Notes under the pieces: generated by a model
Told to the model about the DNA's origin: nothing
The model's database searches: none
Seen by the model: the letters and a program-made list of their open reading frames with translations, nothing else
Assembly: GCA_025938935.1 (NCBI GenBank)
Contig: JAPCWB010000001.1
Span: 1,178,001 to 1,242,000 of the forward strand
Length of the DNA stretch: 64,000 nt
Origin: Novosphingobium sp. MW5
GTDB taxonomy: Bacteria; Pseudomonadota; Alphaproteobacteria; Sphingomonadales; Sphingomonadaceae
Direction of reading: 5' to 3'
Part shown: piece after piece, positions 44,496-52,508 of the stretch
Numbering within the stretch: the stretch's first letter is position 1
How the letters are laid out: each line of letters starts with the position of its first letter
Made by a program: the position numbers and the translations under genes

Positions 44496-46951
44496 TTGCC
44501 TTGCCTCCCTTCGACGGGATGCAGCGCGCCCACGCGCACGGTGCCCGAGCTATCCTCAACCACGTTCATCTCGAAGAATGTCGGTGGTTCCGTGGCCAGT
44601 TCGATCCGCCACTTGCCCGGACGCATCGACTGGATACCGAAACGCCCCGTCCTTCCGGTGAAGAACGAGATGCCTCCACGCTGGGGTTCGGCAAGTTCTG
44701 TTGCAACGCCTGTAAGCAAGGGAATGGGTTCTCCATTGCGATCGACAAGGGTGCCGACCACGAGAAGGTGATAATCGGAGCCTACGGTTAAATTGTATCC
44801 TGCCCTATACTTAGGGTAAATATGTACATTCCCTTGGCCCAGGTCATACCCCGGCGGTGCATTGTTTACGTCGTAAATGAGCGTGCGGTTGGAATAGGCG
44901 CTGAGACTGCCCAGCATCGCCGGGCCAAGCGTGCCCGAACGCGCCATTTCGCTCTTGTCACGCGGGTCGATGCGCACCGGCTCACCCTTTAGCGAGGGGT
45001 GGCTGCGTGCGACGAGGAAGCCTTCGGATACCGGCCGACCGATCGCGAATGTTCCGTCGGCAAAGGCCAGCGCAGTCGAGAAGCGCAGCGAAGTGCGGGC
45101 GTTTGTCAGGCTGCTGCGGGCAGAGCTGTAGTCCGCCATCTGGTTGATCCCGCCTTCGAAGCGGTTGCCGACATAATAGAGGTTGGCATTCAGCGACGAG
45201 CCCAGGTTATCGCGGGCCAGATCGGCGTTCGTCGACCAGGCGCCGATACCGTCGCCGCCGCTCGACTGGAAACTCGCCCGTGCCGATCCGCGACTGTCGA
45301 CATCGACCTGAGCGCTTGACCGCATGCCGAAGCGGGCGCGCAGGCCCAACCTGACGACAAATCCGTCCCGCAGGGTGCCGTGGTCATATTGCGCGGAAAT
45401 GATCCCGCCGACCGTATTGCTCAACCGGAGGCCGAGCTCTGCGCGCGCGCTGATCCGGTTTTCGCGCGCAATGCGATCATGGCTGTAATTGGCATCGACG
45501 GAGAAATAGCGATCCCGGCCGAAATTGCGGGTATAGCCGGCGGTCAGGCGCCATTTGAGGGGCTCGATGCCGGCAAGCTGGCCCGGCACTGCAAAGCGCG
45601 CGCTGCGGTGTTCTGCTCCCAGGTGGAGCGACTGCGAGTTGTCGCCATTGCCGGTAATGATCTTCTCGAGGCTCGCCGAGGCGGCAAAACCCGTCTTGCC
45701 GCCGCGCGTGCGGCTTCCCGCAAGGTCGATGCCGAAGAGCCCCAGCGAGCTACCGACCAGGAACTCGCCGCCAATCTGTTGCGCTTGCCGGTCTGCACGG
45801 AAATTCGCGCCTGCCGAAACCTTCTGGCTGATGCCCTTGCGAACGAAGCCCGATGCGATCCAGTCACCGGAATAGGAAATGCCGCGCGCCGTGGGGTTGG
45901 CATAGACACCGGCGAATGCCGAGAATTCGGTGAGCCCGGGCGCCAGCAGCGAGCGGCTGTAATAGAGATCGAAATTGATCAGGCGCCGCTGCCCGGTGGG
46001 ATCCTCAACCCTCAATTGGACCTGGTTGGCACCATCGGCCAGCGGGAAGTCCTGCAGGCTGTAATTGCCCGGTTGCAGCTGCTTGCGTTCGACGATGCGG
46101 CCGTTGACCACCGTTTCGACCACGCTCGGCGCGAACAGGCTGAAGCTTTGTGTTCCGTTCGAGCGGATTTCTCGCTGCGGATCGAGCTGCGAGTAGAGGC
46201 GGGTAACCGAAAGGCCCGCGACATTCGGCGTCGACTGGAAGGAGCGCGAGACCATGCGAATGTCGCCCAGCGAAAGGCGCACGGTCCGCACGAGATTGTC
46301 ATAGACCAGACGTGTCCCGGTGCGGCGAAAGGTGGGTTCGTTGGAGCGAAACGAGCCATATCCTTCGGCTTCGACCACCACATCACCAAGACGGAAGGCG
46401 CCGTCGATCCCGACAAGTGGCGCCAGCACCGAGCTTCCCGCCCCCTTTTCCACGAAGTCCATCGCGCCGCGCAGGTTCAGGTACCCGCTGACGTTGGCAG
46501 GTTCGAGCGTCTCGCCGCCATTCGAGTAGACATCGCGCAGGCTGATGCGACTGACTTCGCGCATTTCCAGAGGAAGCGAAATCGCCAGGGTGAGGCGGGC
46601 ATCGTCATAGACCAGGCCGATGCCCATTTCCTTGAGCGTTGCGCCGGAAACTTCCGCGCCGCTGCCGATCCGGTCCTTGACCGTGGCATATGCCTTGGGC
46701 GTCAAAAGCTGCTGCAGCAATTGCAGGAAGCGGGGGGCGACAACCGATAGCGAATCGTCGGGTGCAACCGCCAATTCGACATCACCAAGGTAATTGGCAT
46801 TGTCGGCCAGCGGGACGATGAACCGGAGGGTGCGGTTTGTCGGGTTTATGCGGTGGCCAAATGCCGGTACCGGCAGGTCAGCAGACTTCGCCGCCGGCGC
46901 CTGTTGCGCCTGCGGTGCTGTCGGTGGCTGAACTGGCACATCGACCGGCAT
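44492..46951 (-). CDS. Archaic (CsuD-like) fimbrial outer-membrane usher
   Basis: 819 residues from the ATG at 46951. N-terminal usher domain (LRFIVPLADNANYLGDVELA), a 24-strand pore region (GYGSFRSNEPTFRRTGTRLV, QLDPQREIRSNGTQSFSLFA, YSLQDFPLADGANQVQLRVE, YSRSLLAPGLTEFSAFAGVY) and C-terminal CTD (YRAGYNLTVGSDYHLLVVGT, GRFGIQSMRPGKWRIEL). It secretes and assembles the SCPU subunits. This start gives no signal peptide, which an outer-membrane protein needs. The frame remains open for 25 codons up to the chaperone stop without an ATG or obvious signal, so either an alternative start or a further single-base indel in 46952-47026 is likely. Confidence 0.85.
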   Translation of the reverse strand: MPVDVPVQPPTAPQAQQAPAAKSADLPVPAFGHRINPTNRTLRFIVPLADNANYLGDVELAVAPDDSLSVVAPRFLQLLQQLLTPKAYATVKDRIGSGAEVSGATLKEMGIGLVYDDARLTLAISLPLEMREVSRISLRDVYSNGGETLEPANVSGYLNLRGAMDFVEKGAGSSVLAPLVGIDGAFRLGDVVVEAEGYGSFRSNEPTFRRTGTRLVYDNLVRTVRLSLGDIRMVSRSFQSTPNVAGLSVTRLYSQLDPQREIRSNGTQSFSLFAPSVVETVVNGRIVERKQLQPGNYSLQDFPLADGANQVQLRVEDPTGQRRLINFDLYYSRSLLAPGLTEFSAFAGVYANPTARGISYSGDWIASGFVRKGISQKVSAGANFRADRQAQQIGGEFLVGSSLGLFGIDLAGSRTRGGKTGFAASASLEKIITGNGDNSQSLHLGAEHRSARFAVPGQLAGIEPLKWRLTAGYTRNFGRDRYFSVDANYSHDRIARENRISARAELGLRLSNTVGGIISAQYDHGTLRDGFVVRLGLRARFGMRSSAQVDVDSRGSARASFQSSGGDGIGAWSTNADLARDNLGSSLNANLYYVGNRFEGGINQMADYSSARSSLTNARTSLRFSTALAFADGTFAIGRPVSEGFLVARSHPSLKGEPVRIDPRDKSEMARSGTLGPAMLGSLSAYSNRTLIYDVNNAPPGYDLGQGNVHIYPKYRAGYNLTVGSDYHLLVVGTLVDRNGEPIPLLTGVATELAEPQRGGISFFTGRTGRFGIQSMRPGKWRIELATEPPTFFEMNVVEDSSGTVRVGALHPVEGRQGK

Positions 46952-47026
46952 TGCGGAATTGCCCCAAGCAAGGTTCAGGAAATCAGGCGGGACAGCCGGA
47001 ACAGCAGTCCGCCCAGGCGGACGAAA

Positions 47027-47809
47027 CTATTGCGGTTGCGGATCGAGCAGTGCGGCACTGACTGCGCCGGTTTCCGAAGGCAGGGGCATCGGAATGAGGA
47101 CGGTCCGCGTCGAGTGGCTGGCGACCAGACCATAGCCGATCGCCTGCTGGAACTCCGATCCGTTCATGGTCTTCTCGAACACCTGCTGGCCATTGGCGTC
47201 GGTCTGCGTGATGCGGATGCGGTGCTGGCTGAGGTAATCATGCGCGGCGCCGCTGTTCTCGATCGTCACGCTGGCGGCTGGTTTCCCTTCGCTGGTCTTG
47301 GCCGGCATTGCTGATTTCACAACAAGGCTGGGCTTGCGCTGCGGAGACGAGACACTGGTCAGAACCTGGAAATTATAGACGACCTGTACGGCCGACTTGC
47401 CCTCGGGCAATTTCACCGGAACCTGATTGATGCCGACATAGTAATGGTTGCTTTCTGCGATGTCGGGATCGCCGATCCATTGCACGCGAAAGGTCTGCGT
47501 CTGGCCCGGCGCGATCAAGGCCATGGGCGGGACGACCAGAAGGTCTTCCGCATTGTCCTTGGTCTGCTCGAACCCCGTCGCATTGGCCTTGAGCTTGGTC
47601 ACCACGATTTCGACCGGCAGCGAATTGGCACCGGTATTGTTCACGCTGACATTCGCCACGACACGGCGTCCGCTGGATTGCAGGTCAACCATGACAGGTG
47701 AAACCGTGGTTGCCTGCGCGGCGATCGGCAGGGCAAGGGTCAAAATCGCCGATGCCATCAGAGAAGCACCCTTGAAGGCCCTTGCGATCCTGGTGCGAAA
47801 CATTTTCAT
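47027..47809 (-). CDS. Periplasmic pilus chaperone (CsuC-like)
   Basis: 260 residues. Signal peptide to about residue 34 (LPIAAQATTV), then two immunoglobulin-like domains. Family marks: VSPVMVDLQSSGRRVVANVS (G1/A1 edge), EIVVTKLKANATGFEQTKDN, LLVVPPMALIAPGQTQTFRV with the conserved P-x-x-G-x-x-Q-x-x-R, and ESNHYYVGINQVPVKLP. It holds folded SCPU subunits for the usher. It is seven bases downstream of the third pilin gene and 75 bases upstream of the annotated usher ATG. Confidence 0.9.
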   Translation of the reverse strand: MKMFRTRIARAFKGASLMASAILTLALPIAAQATTVSPVMVDLQSSGRRVVANVSVNNTGANSLPVEIVVTKLKANATGFEQTKDNAEDLLVVPPMALIAPGQTQTFRVQWIGDPDIAESNHYYVGINQVPVKLPEGKSAVQVVYNFQVLTSVSSPQRKPSLVVKSAMPAKTSEGKPAASVTIENSGAAHDYLSQHRIRITQTDANGQQVFEKTMNGSEFQQAIGYGLVASHSTRTVLIPMPLPSETGAVSAALLDPQPQ

Positions 47810-47816
47810 TGGACCC

Positions 47817-48428
47817 TCAATTCTTTGGCGTCAGCGAAATGGTGATTGTTGCTGCATAGTTGCCGCTGACGGGCTTGGCCGGCGCGCCATTCCCGTTGGG
47901 GGCCTTTTCCGTGACCACAGCAAAGTTCTGGACGTTGATGGTTATTCCGCCGGACCTGGCATTGTACTGGACCTGCGGCACGCCGGCATAGACTTCGAGC
48001 GAGCCGATCGGTGACGTATCGCGGGTGGTTACTGTCGCCGGATTGGCGGACCAGCCAGTTGCCTTCGCGATGAAATTTATCGTCTGGCTTTGGCCTGCGG
48101 GCAGGACAAGCTGAGGCCGGGTAAGTCGAAGCGACGTGGCGGAAATCACGATCTGGGATGGCGCCGTGCAGATCATCCCATCGATGCGGAATGACGTGTT
48201 GACCAGTGATGGATCAAGCTTGCCGTTCTTGTCGATGGTGGCTGTCAGCGTCATCGGGGGGATCTGGGTGGTGATCGAACACTGCGCCTCCACCCGGGCC
48301 CTTGTCTGGTAATCTGCCTGTCCGGGAGCAGCCTGCGCGTCGCTGGCGTACGCGCAGGCTGAAGCGACCAGAATGGCCGCGCCAAGGCGCGTCATTCCGG
48401 TCGGTGCTCCGGGAAGGGCAGGAAACAT
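47817..48428 (-). CDS. SCPU-domain minor pilin (CsuB-like)
   Basis: 203 residues. Signal peptide near residues 12-33 (AAILVASACAYASDAQA), then an SCPU domain with Cys in VEAQCSITTQIPP and GMICTAPSQIV that would form the fold's disulphide. The ending NYAATITISLTPKN is the pilin donor-strand type. It overlaps the upstream pilin (TGATG at 48428). A second ATG at codon 12 (MTRLGAA) gives a more compact signal peptide. By order (third of six) it corresponds to CsuB. Confidence 0.78.
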   Translation of the reverse strand: MFPALPGAPTGMTRLGAAILVASACAYASDAQAAPGQADYQTRARVEAQCSITTQIPPMTLTATIDKNGKLDPSLVNTSFRIDGMICTAPSQIVISATSLRLTRPQLVLPAGQSQTINFIAKATGWSANPATVTTRDTSPIGSLEVYAGVPQVQYNARSGGITINVQNFAVVTEKAPNGNGAPAKPVSGNYAATITISLTPKN

Positions 48429-48919
48429 CAGGCGGTAGGCGTAAGGGTTACGACAACCGTACCTGCATAGGACCCTGCGAGCAGAGCCTTGCTGCCTGAG
48501 GGGGCCAAGGTGCCGGCAGTGATCGAGAGAGTGCCGTAGAGCTCGCCTACCACATGCGGCGAACCGTCAACCGTCACCGGGCTGCCGGCAAGCGAAACGG
48601 TCGCGGTATAGTCGATGGTGTTGGTGAAGTTCGTCGTATCGGTCAGCGTTGCGCTGTTGGTCATGGCCGTCTTCGTGACCGTGATCGTGGTATTCGATCC
48701 GTTGCACATCACATTGGCCTGCGACGAGTTCTTGGAATAGCTGCCGGTCAGCTTGCCATCGGCGCCGACGGTCAGCGTACCGAAGTCGAGATCGCTGGTC
48801 GAACCGGTGAGCGCGGTGCAGGTGGCTGCAACATTCGCCTTCACGTCATAGGTTGCCGCCATGGCGGGCGTGGCGGAAACAGCCGCAACGGCCGCCGCTA
48901 TCATCAGGTACTTCTTCAT
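48428..48919 (-). CDS. SCPU-domain pilin, probable CsuA-like subunit
   Basis: 163 residues. Clear signal peptide MKKYLMIAAAVAAVSATPAMA, then ATYDVKANVAATCTALTGST, LDFGTLTVGADGKLTGSYSK, NVMCNGSNTTITVTKTAM and the ending GSYAGTVVVTLTPTA. The short mature length (~142) and the two Cys are typical of major Csu-type rod pilins. SD GGAAGGAAC precedes the ATG. A 113-base gap separates it from the first pilin gene, which could carry an internal promoter. Confidence 0.82.
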   Translation of the reverse strand: MKKYLMIAAAVAAVSATPAMAATYDVKANVAATCTALTGSTSDLDFGTLTVGADGKLTGSYSKNSSQANVMCNGSNTTITVTKTAMTNSATLTDTTNFTNTIDYTATVSLAGSPVTVDGSPHVVGELYGTLSITAGTLAPSGSKALLAGSYAGTVVVTLTPTA

Positions 48920-49032
48920 TTCTGTTCCTTCCTAGTTAATTGCATTTCCAGCAGTAAATCTGTGCGAACTGCACAGGTCAGCTTCCCGTCGATGCACGGC
49001 GGAAAGGCTGTCGGGGATGGATTGCGGGGCGT

Positions 49033-49635
49033 TCATGGCACCGCCGCAATCGAAACAGTCAGGGTATCGGCATAGGCTCCCGCCACCAGTCGCGGTGTCG
49101 TCGGAGTGGTCCACGAAGCGGTGAGCGATGCGGTCTTGTTCGTCGCCGTTCCCGTGGCACCGGAATAGAGCCCGGTCGAATTGCCGGGTGAGAGCGCGCA
49201 GCTGCTCTGGCCGGATACGAGCTGCGCGGATGTGCAGCTGGCTGTCACCGGGCCGCCGGTGTTGAGCGGCACACTCATCGCCAGAGTATAGACCAGCGAA
49301 TTGGTGAAACCGCTGACCGCCGCGGCGGAAGTGGTCAAGGCGCCGTTGCTCGAAGTCGCGTTGATCTTGAATGGGGTGCTGCAATTGACCACCGCCGATG
49401 CAGAAGAGCTGCCGCTTACCGAAAGGTCGGCGTTGGTGGGAAAGTTCGAACCGACCGATATCTGGCAGGAACCAAGGATCGTCCCGGTCGCATTGATGGT
49501 GAGGGTATCCGCCTGCGCATCAGGCGCAAATCCGCCCAGCGCAAACATGAGCGCATAGGCCAACGATCGGCGTACCGAAAGCGGAACGCGGTGAAACAAT
49601 GTACCCTGACCCCCCAGAGAACTAAGTGCTTTCAC
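49033..49635 (-). CDS. SCPU-domain pilin, first gene of the pilus operon (CsuA/B-like position)
   Basis: 200 residues from a GTG at 49635; a TTG 14 codons later (LFHRVPLSVRRSLAYALMFA) is an alternative and gives a more usual signal peptide ending APDAQA. The mature part begins DTLTINATGTILGSCQISVG and contains VNCSTPFKINATSS, TASCTSAQLV and QSSCAL, with the terminal AGAYADTLTVSIAAVP. Extra cysteines compared with the second pilin suggest a minor or base subunit rather than the rod. It starts the six-gene operon that runs to 43593. Confidence 0.75.
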   Translation of the reverse strand: MKALSSLGGQGTLFHRVPLSVRRSLAYALMFALGGFAPDAQADTLTINATGTILGSCQISVGSNFPTNADLSVSGSSSASAVVNCSTPFKINATSSNGALTTSAAAVSGFTNSLVYTLAMSVPLNTGGPVTASCTSAQLVSGQSSCALSPGNSTGLYSGATGTATNKTASLTASWTTPTTPRLVAGAYADTLTVSIAAVP

Positions 49636-49711
49636 CTAATGGAATAATGGTTCGCCTTCCAGCGCAAAGTTTTCCGGCAGGGCGATCATCAGTTTCGGTC
49701 CGGTCAGGCGG

Positions 49712-50257
49712 ATGTTGGAGTGGACCTTTTGGGCGGGGCAGCAGTCATTGATGTGCCGCGAGATCCTGTCCGCTTTCATGAAGCACCTTGATGACCTGGC
49801 GGGACATGTCGAGGAACTCGATGATTGGCTCTCGCTACGCGTTCCGGCAATTGCGGGGGAGGATTCGCTTATCCCGATCGGACGGGAAAAGTTCCATTAC
49901 CGCCAGCCAGGCGATGTTCTCCACCCGGAACGTGAGCCGCTGGTGATTCTGGAGCAGATGCGCCGCGCTCTGGGCAGCGCAACGGCTTTGATGCAGCAGC
50001 TTCGCTATGAACCGAACGGGATTGTCTATCCGACACCCTTTGTGCTCAAGGATGACAAGCTCACCCACCTCCATGCGCAGTCGGCCTGGATCGAGGCAGG
50101 GCACATCTGGCTGCCGGAGCGGGCACCTTGGCTTGAGGATCTGCGCATCGAGATTGTAAGCGTTCCGCAAGGTCGCAATGACGATCAGATCGATAGCATC
50201 AGTCAGTTCCTCTCATGGCACTATTCCAAACGAGGCATGGGAAACGGGTCAATCTGA
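49712..50257 (+). pseudogene. Remnant of a phage terminase large subunit
   Basis: 181 codons with two recognisable terminase pieces. The first, HLDDLAGHVEELDDWLSLRV followed by PAIAGEDSLIPIGRE, corresponds to the '-H-DDLAGR- ... LPA-AEEDD' part; LVILEQMRRALGSA is the following helix. The second, KLTHLHAQSAWIEAGHIWLP then ERAPWLEDLRIE and NDDQIDSISQFLSWH, corresponds to the C-terminal end ('HDDQVDSLSQFL'). The ATPase motifs at the front and most of the nuclease between the pieces are missing, so a large N-terminal loss and an internal deletion have occurred. No other phage gene is nearby. It sits between the pilus operon and a secreted-protein gene. Confidence 0.72.
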
Positions 50258-50311
50258 GCGGCATTTGACGGGGGCGAGTTGAACAAACGAAAGAAATTCA
50301 GGATATCTCAG

Positions 50312-51376
50312 TCAACTCGGCCCCACACATCCGCACGGCACATACCCTGGTGTAAAGTTTACCGAAATGCCGCCGGTCGACGTGGAAAAGTTGCCGCCTC
50401 CCATATATTTCTCAGTAAACTCATGGATGTGGCTTGTGCAGTACTTCGCCCCACGCGCGACAATGCGCACCTGGGTCGAACGCTCGATCGGGATGCCGGT
50501 AATCTCGTTGCGTTCGACCTTCCAGTCGTTTCCGCTGGCGACTGCCTTGACCAACGTGAGATCGGGCCAGTCCCAGAACTGGCGGGCCTGGGCAAAGGCA
50601 CGCGCCTCTATCGCGGCGCTGCCTGCTGCGCCGCGAGGGGCGCCGCAGATGTGCGGGTTTCCGCTTTGGAAGACACCGGCCGGAACAGTTAGGTTGAAGG
50701 TGCCGGCGGCCACCGGGCCTGCCTTGAGCTTGCCGTTCTTTTCGGTGTTCGTCTGCGGGATCACTTCCATCTTCACCTCGTGCCTGCCGGGCTTGAGGAG
50801 GCCTGCGGCAGTGGCGCGCGAAAGCATCTCGAGGAAGGCTTCCGAGCCGGGGGTGCGTTGGGCGTTGATCGAATTGACGAATTGCCCGCGCCACGTCGTC
50901 CAGGTTTCATGATCGCGGCGGCTGCCCCAGGGGAAAATGTCCGTATCAAACGCCTGCCCGGCGATGGTGAAGCGCGCGATGTAGTGGACGCCATCGGCAA
51001 AGACCTGTGATGCGGGCAGGCTGTTTGCCGCGGCGATGGCGTTGACCGCAGACCGCTCGGTAAAGACCCGGAAGAACATAGGCTGGCCTAGCGTAAAGTC
51101 GCTCGCAATCGCCGCTTCGCTGATCGCCCCGATGCCGAGATCGGTGCGCGTGAAGACAATCTGGCCCTGATGTGCAGCATGAACCTCGTTGTGAACGCCC
51201 TGATCGGCGATCATGCCGCCCTTCGCCTGCGGCCCGGACTGCGCAGTGCTTGGCGGTGCGGCTGGCAACGAGCCGCGCGCCCTCTGGAACCTTTCGAGCG
51301 GATTGGCGCTCACCCAGGTGCTCATGCCGATACCGGCGGCTACAGCTGCAAGCGGAAAGATCAGGTTCTTGCGCAT
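50312..51376 (-). CDS. Exported protein of unknown function
   Basis: 354 residues from the ATG at 51376 (GGGGAG six bases upstream). A hydrophobic signal (LIFPLAAVAAGIGMSTWVSA) is followed by NPLERFQRARGS, a Pro/Ala/Gln stretch, and a globular part: HAAHQGQIVFTRTDLGIGAI, FTLGQPMFFRVFTERSAVNA, DTDIFPWGSRRDHETWTTW, LLKPGRHEVKMEVIPQTNTE. Cysteines at NPHICGAPRG, AKYCTSHIHEF and the terminal YVPCGCVGPS suggest disulphides. Residues ~100-245 read like a jelly-roll or immunoglobulin-like domain. I recognise no family. The segment PLERFQRAR is a near-copy of the non-coding repeat at 24379-24407. Confidence 0.65.
   Translation of the reverse strand: MRKNLIFPLAAVAAGIGMSTWVSANPLERFQRARGSLPAAPPSTAQSGPQAKGGMIADQGVHNEVHAAHQGQIVFTRTDLGIGAISEAAIASDFTLGQPMFFRVFTERSAVNAIAAANSLPASQVFADGVHYIARFTIAGQAFDTDIFPWGSRRDHETWTTWRGQFVNSINAQRTPGSEAFLEMLSRATAAGLLKPGRHEVKMEVIPQTNTEKNGKLKAGPVAAGTFNLTVPAGVFQSGNPHICGAPRGAAGSAAIEARAFAQARQFWDWPDLTLVKAVASGNDWKVERNEITGIPIERSTQVRIVARGAKYCTSHIHEFTEKYMGGGNFSTSTGGISVNFTPGYVPCGCVGPS
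51273..51301 (-). repeat. Short dispersed repeat, copy 2 (matches 24379-24407)
   Basis: 29 bases, 25 identical to 24379-24407, encoding PLERFQRAR just after the signal peptide of the unknown exported protein. The reading frame and orientation are conserved between the copies although copy 1 is non-coding in context. Confidence 0.5.
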
Positions 51377-51458
51377 GTCGGGCTCCCCATTGGCCAATTT
51401 ATTGCAGACTGCGCGCTGGGCTCGGTGCCGCCCATCCCCTCATCTGACGGGAATGATT

Positions 51459-51490
51459 TGCCGGATAAGGCGTGGTCCGTTCATCCGGCA
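51459..51490. repeat. Inverted repeat in a divergent promoter region
   Basis: Arms TGCCGGAT (51459-51466) and ATCCGGCA (51483-51490) separated by 16 bases, in the 252-base gap between the exported-protein gene (minus) and the response regulator (plus). It could be a regulator site or a transcript hairpin; no T-run follows. Nothing else recognisable lies in this gap. Confidence 0.35.
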
Positions 51491-51628
51491 GACAGGAAAA
51501 GGGGGCGGGCATGGGCCGGTTCGGCGGGGTATTTGGCGCATTCTTGCCTGAAGTGGCTGTAGCCTTAGCGGCGAGGGTCCGCGTTGGCTGATTTCTGGCG
51601 GCGGCTGGTGCTCAAAGCGGGGTGGAAG

Positions 51629-52360
51629 ATGTTGGATGTGGCGGGTAATGCAGAAGTGATGAGCGAACAGGACCCCAGCCTCGAGCAGGTCGAGCCGTGT
51701 CTGCCGGCTCGTGCGATAGTGGTCGAGGATGACGACCGCCTGCGCCGTTATGCCGCCGACGTCTTCGCCGCCGCGTCCGATATCGAGGTGGTGGGCGATG
51801 CCGCCACCTTGGCCGCCGCCTTGCCGCTTGTCGATCTTAAGCCCGACATTGCATTGCTCGACCTAGGCTTGCCCGATGGCAGCGGGGCGAGCCTGATCGA
51901 GGCAATCCGGGCGAAGGTTCCCGCTTGCCGTGTACTGGTGTTTACCGTGTTCGAGGACAAGGCGAGTGTGCTCGGAACTCTCAAGGCCGGGGCTGATGGC
52001 TATATCCTCAAGGACACCACGGCCGAAATGCTGCTGGCCTATGTCCGTGCGACTCTGGCGGGCGAGACCCCGATCAGCGCCCGGGCAGCGGGTCACCTCC
52101 TCACGCTGGTCCGCGACGAGCCAGTGGCGCAGGAGGCGGCGAACCCGGACGCTCCACACCTTTCTCCGCGAGAGCGTGAACTGCTCGAATATCTGGCGCG
52201 CGGGATCAGCCGGAAGGAAGCGGCGCGGTTGATGAGCCTTTCTCCCTATACAGTCGCGGAATACGTGCAGAGCATCTATCGCAAGCTGCAGGTTCGGTCG
52301 CGCGGCGAGGCCGTGTTCGAAGCGATCCAGGCCAAGCTGATCCGCATCGATCCAGAGTAG
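51629..52360 (+). CDS. NarL/FixJ-type response regulator (receiver plus LuxR HTH)
   Basis: 243 residues. Receiver domain about residues 25-145: acidic pocket IVVEDDDRLRRYAAD, phospho-acceptor Asp in IALLDLGLPDGSG, VFTVFEDKASVLGTLKAGAD and the Lys in GYILKDTT. The C-terminal LuxR-type HTH is LSPRERELLEYLARGISRKE, LMSLSPYTVAEYVQSIYRKL. Start options are 51629 (GGGGTGGAAG before it), 51659 (MSEQ) or a TTG at 51584. No kinase is adjacent, but a HisKA_3-type kinase that suits NarL regulators lies at 60993. The autotransporter begins 149 bases downstream on the same strand and is a natural target. Confidence 0.9.
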   Translation: MLDVAGNAEVMSEQDPSLEQVEPCLPARAIVVEDDDRLRRYAADVFAAASDIEVVGDAATLAAALPLVDLKPDIALLDLGLPDGSGASLIEAIRAKVPACRVLVFTVFEDKASVLGTLKAGADGYILKDTTAEMLLAYVRATLAGETPISARAAGHLLTLVRDEPVAQEAANPDAPHLSPRERELLEYLARGISRKEAARLMSLSPYTVAEYVQSIYRKLQVRSRGEAVFEAIQAKLIRIDPE

Positions 52361-52508
52361 GTCAAGCAGCGACACGAGCCGCCTGCACGAGCAGCATGGG
52401 CGTGCTTTTCCATGCCTGACAGGCCCTTACCCCCTTCTCTGGGGGGATAGTGGCAGGTGATGCACAATGAGAGGGAGGCCGGGATTTTTCCTAACAGAGG
52501 GGATACCC

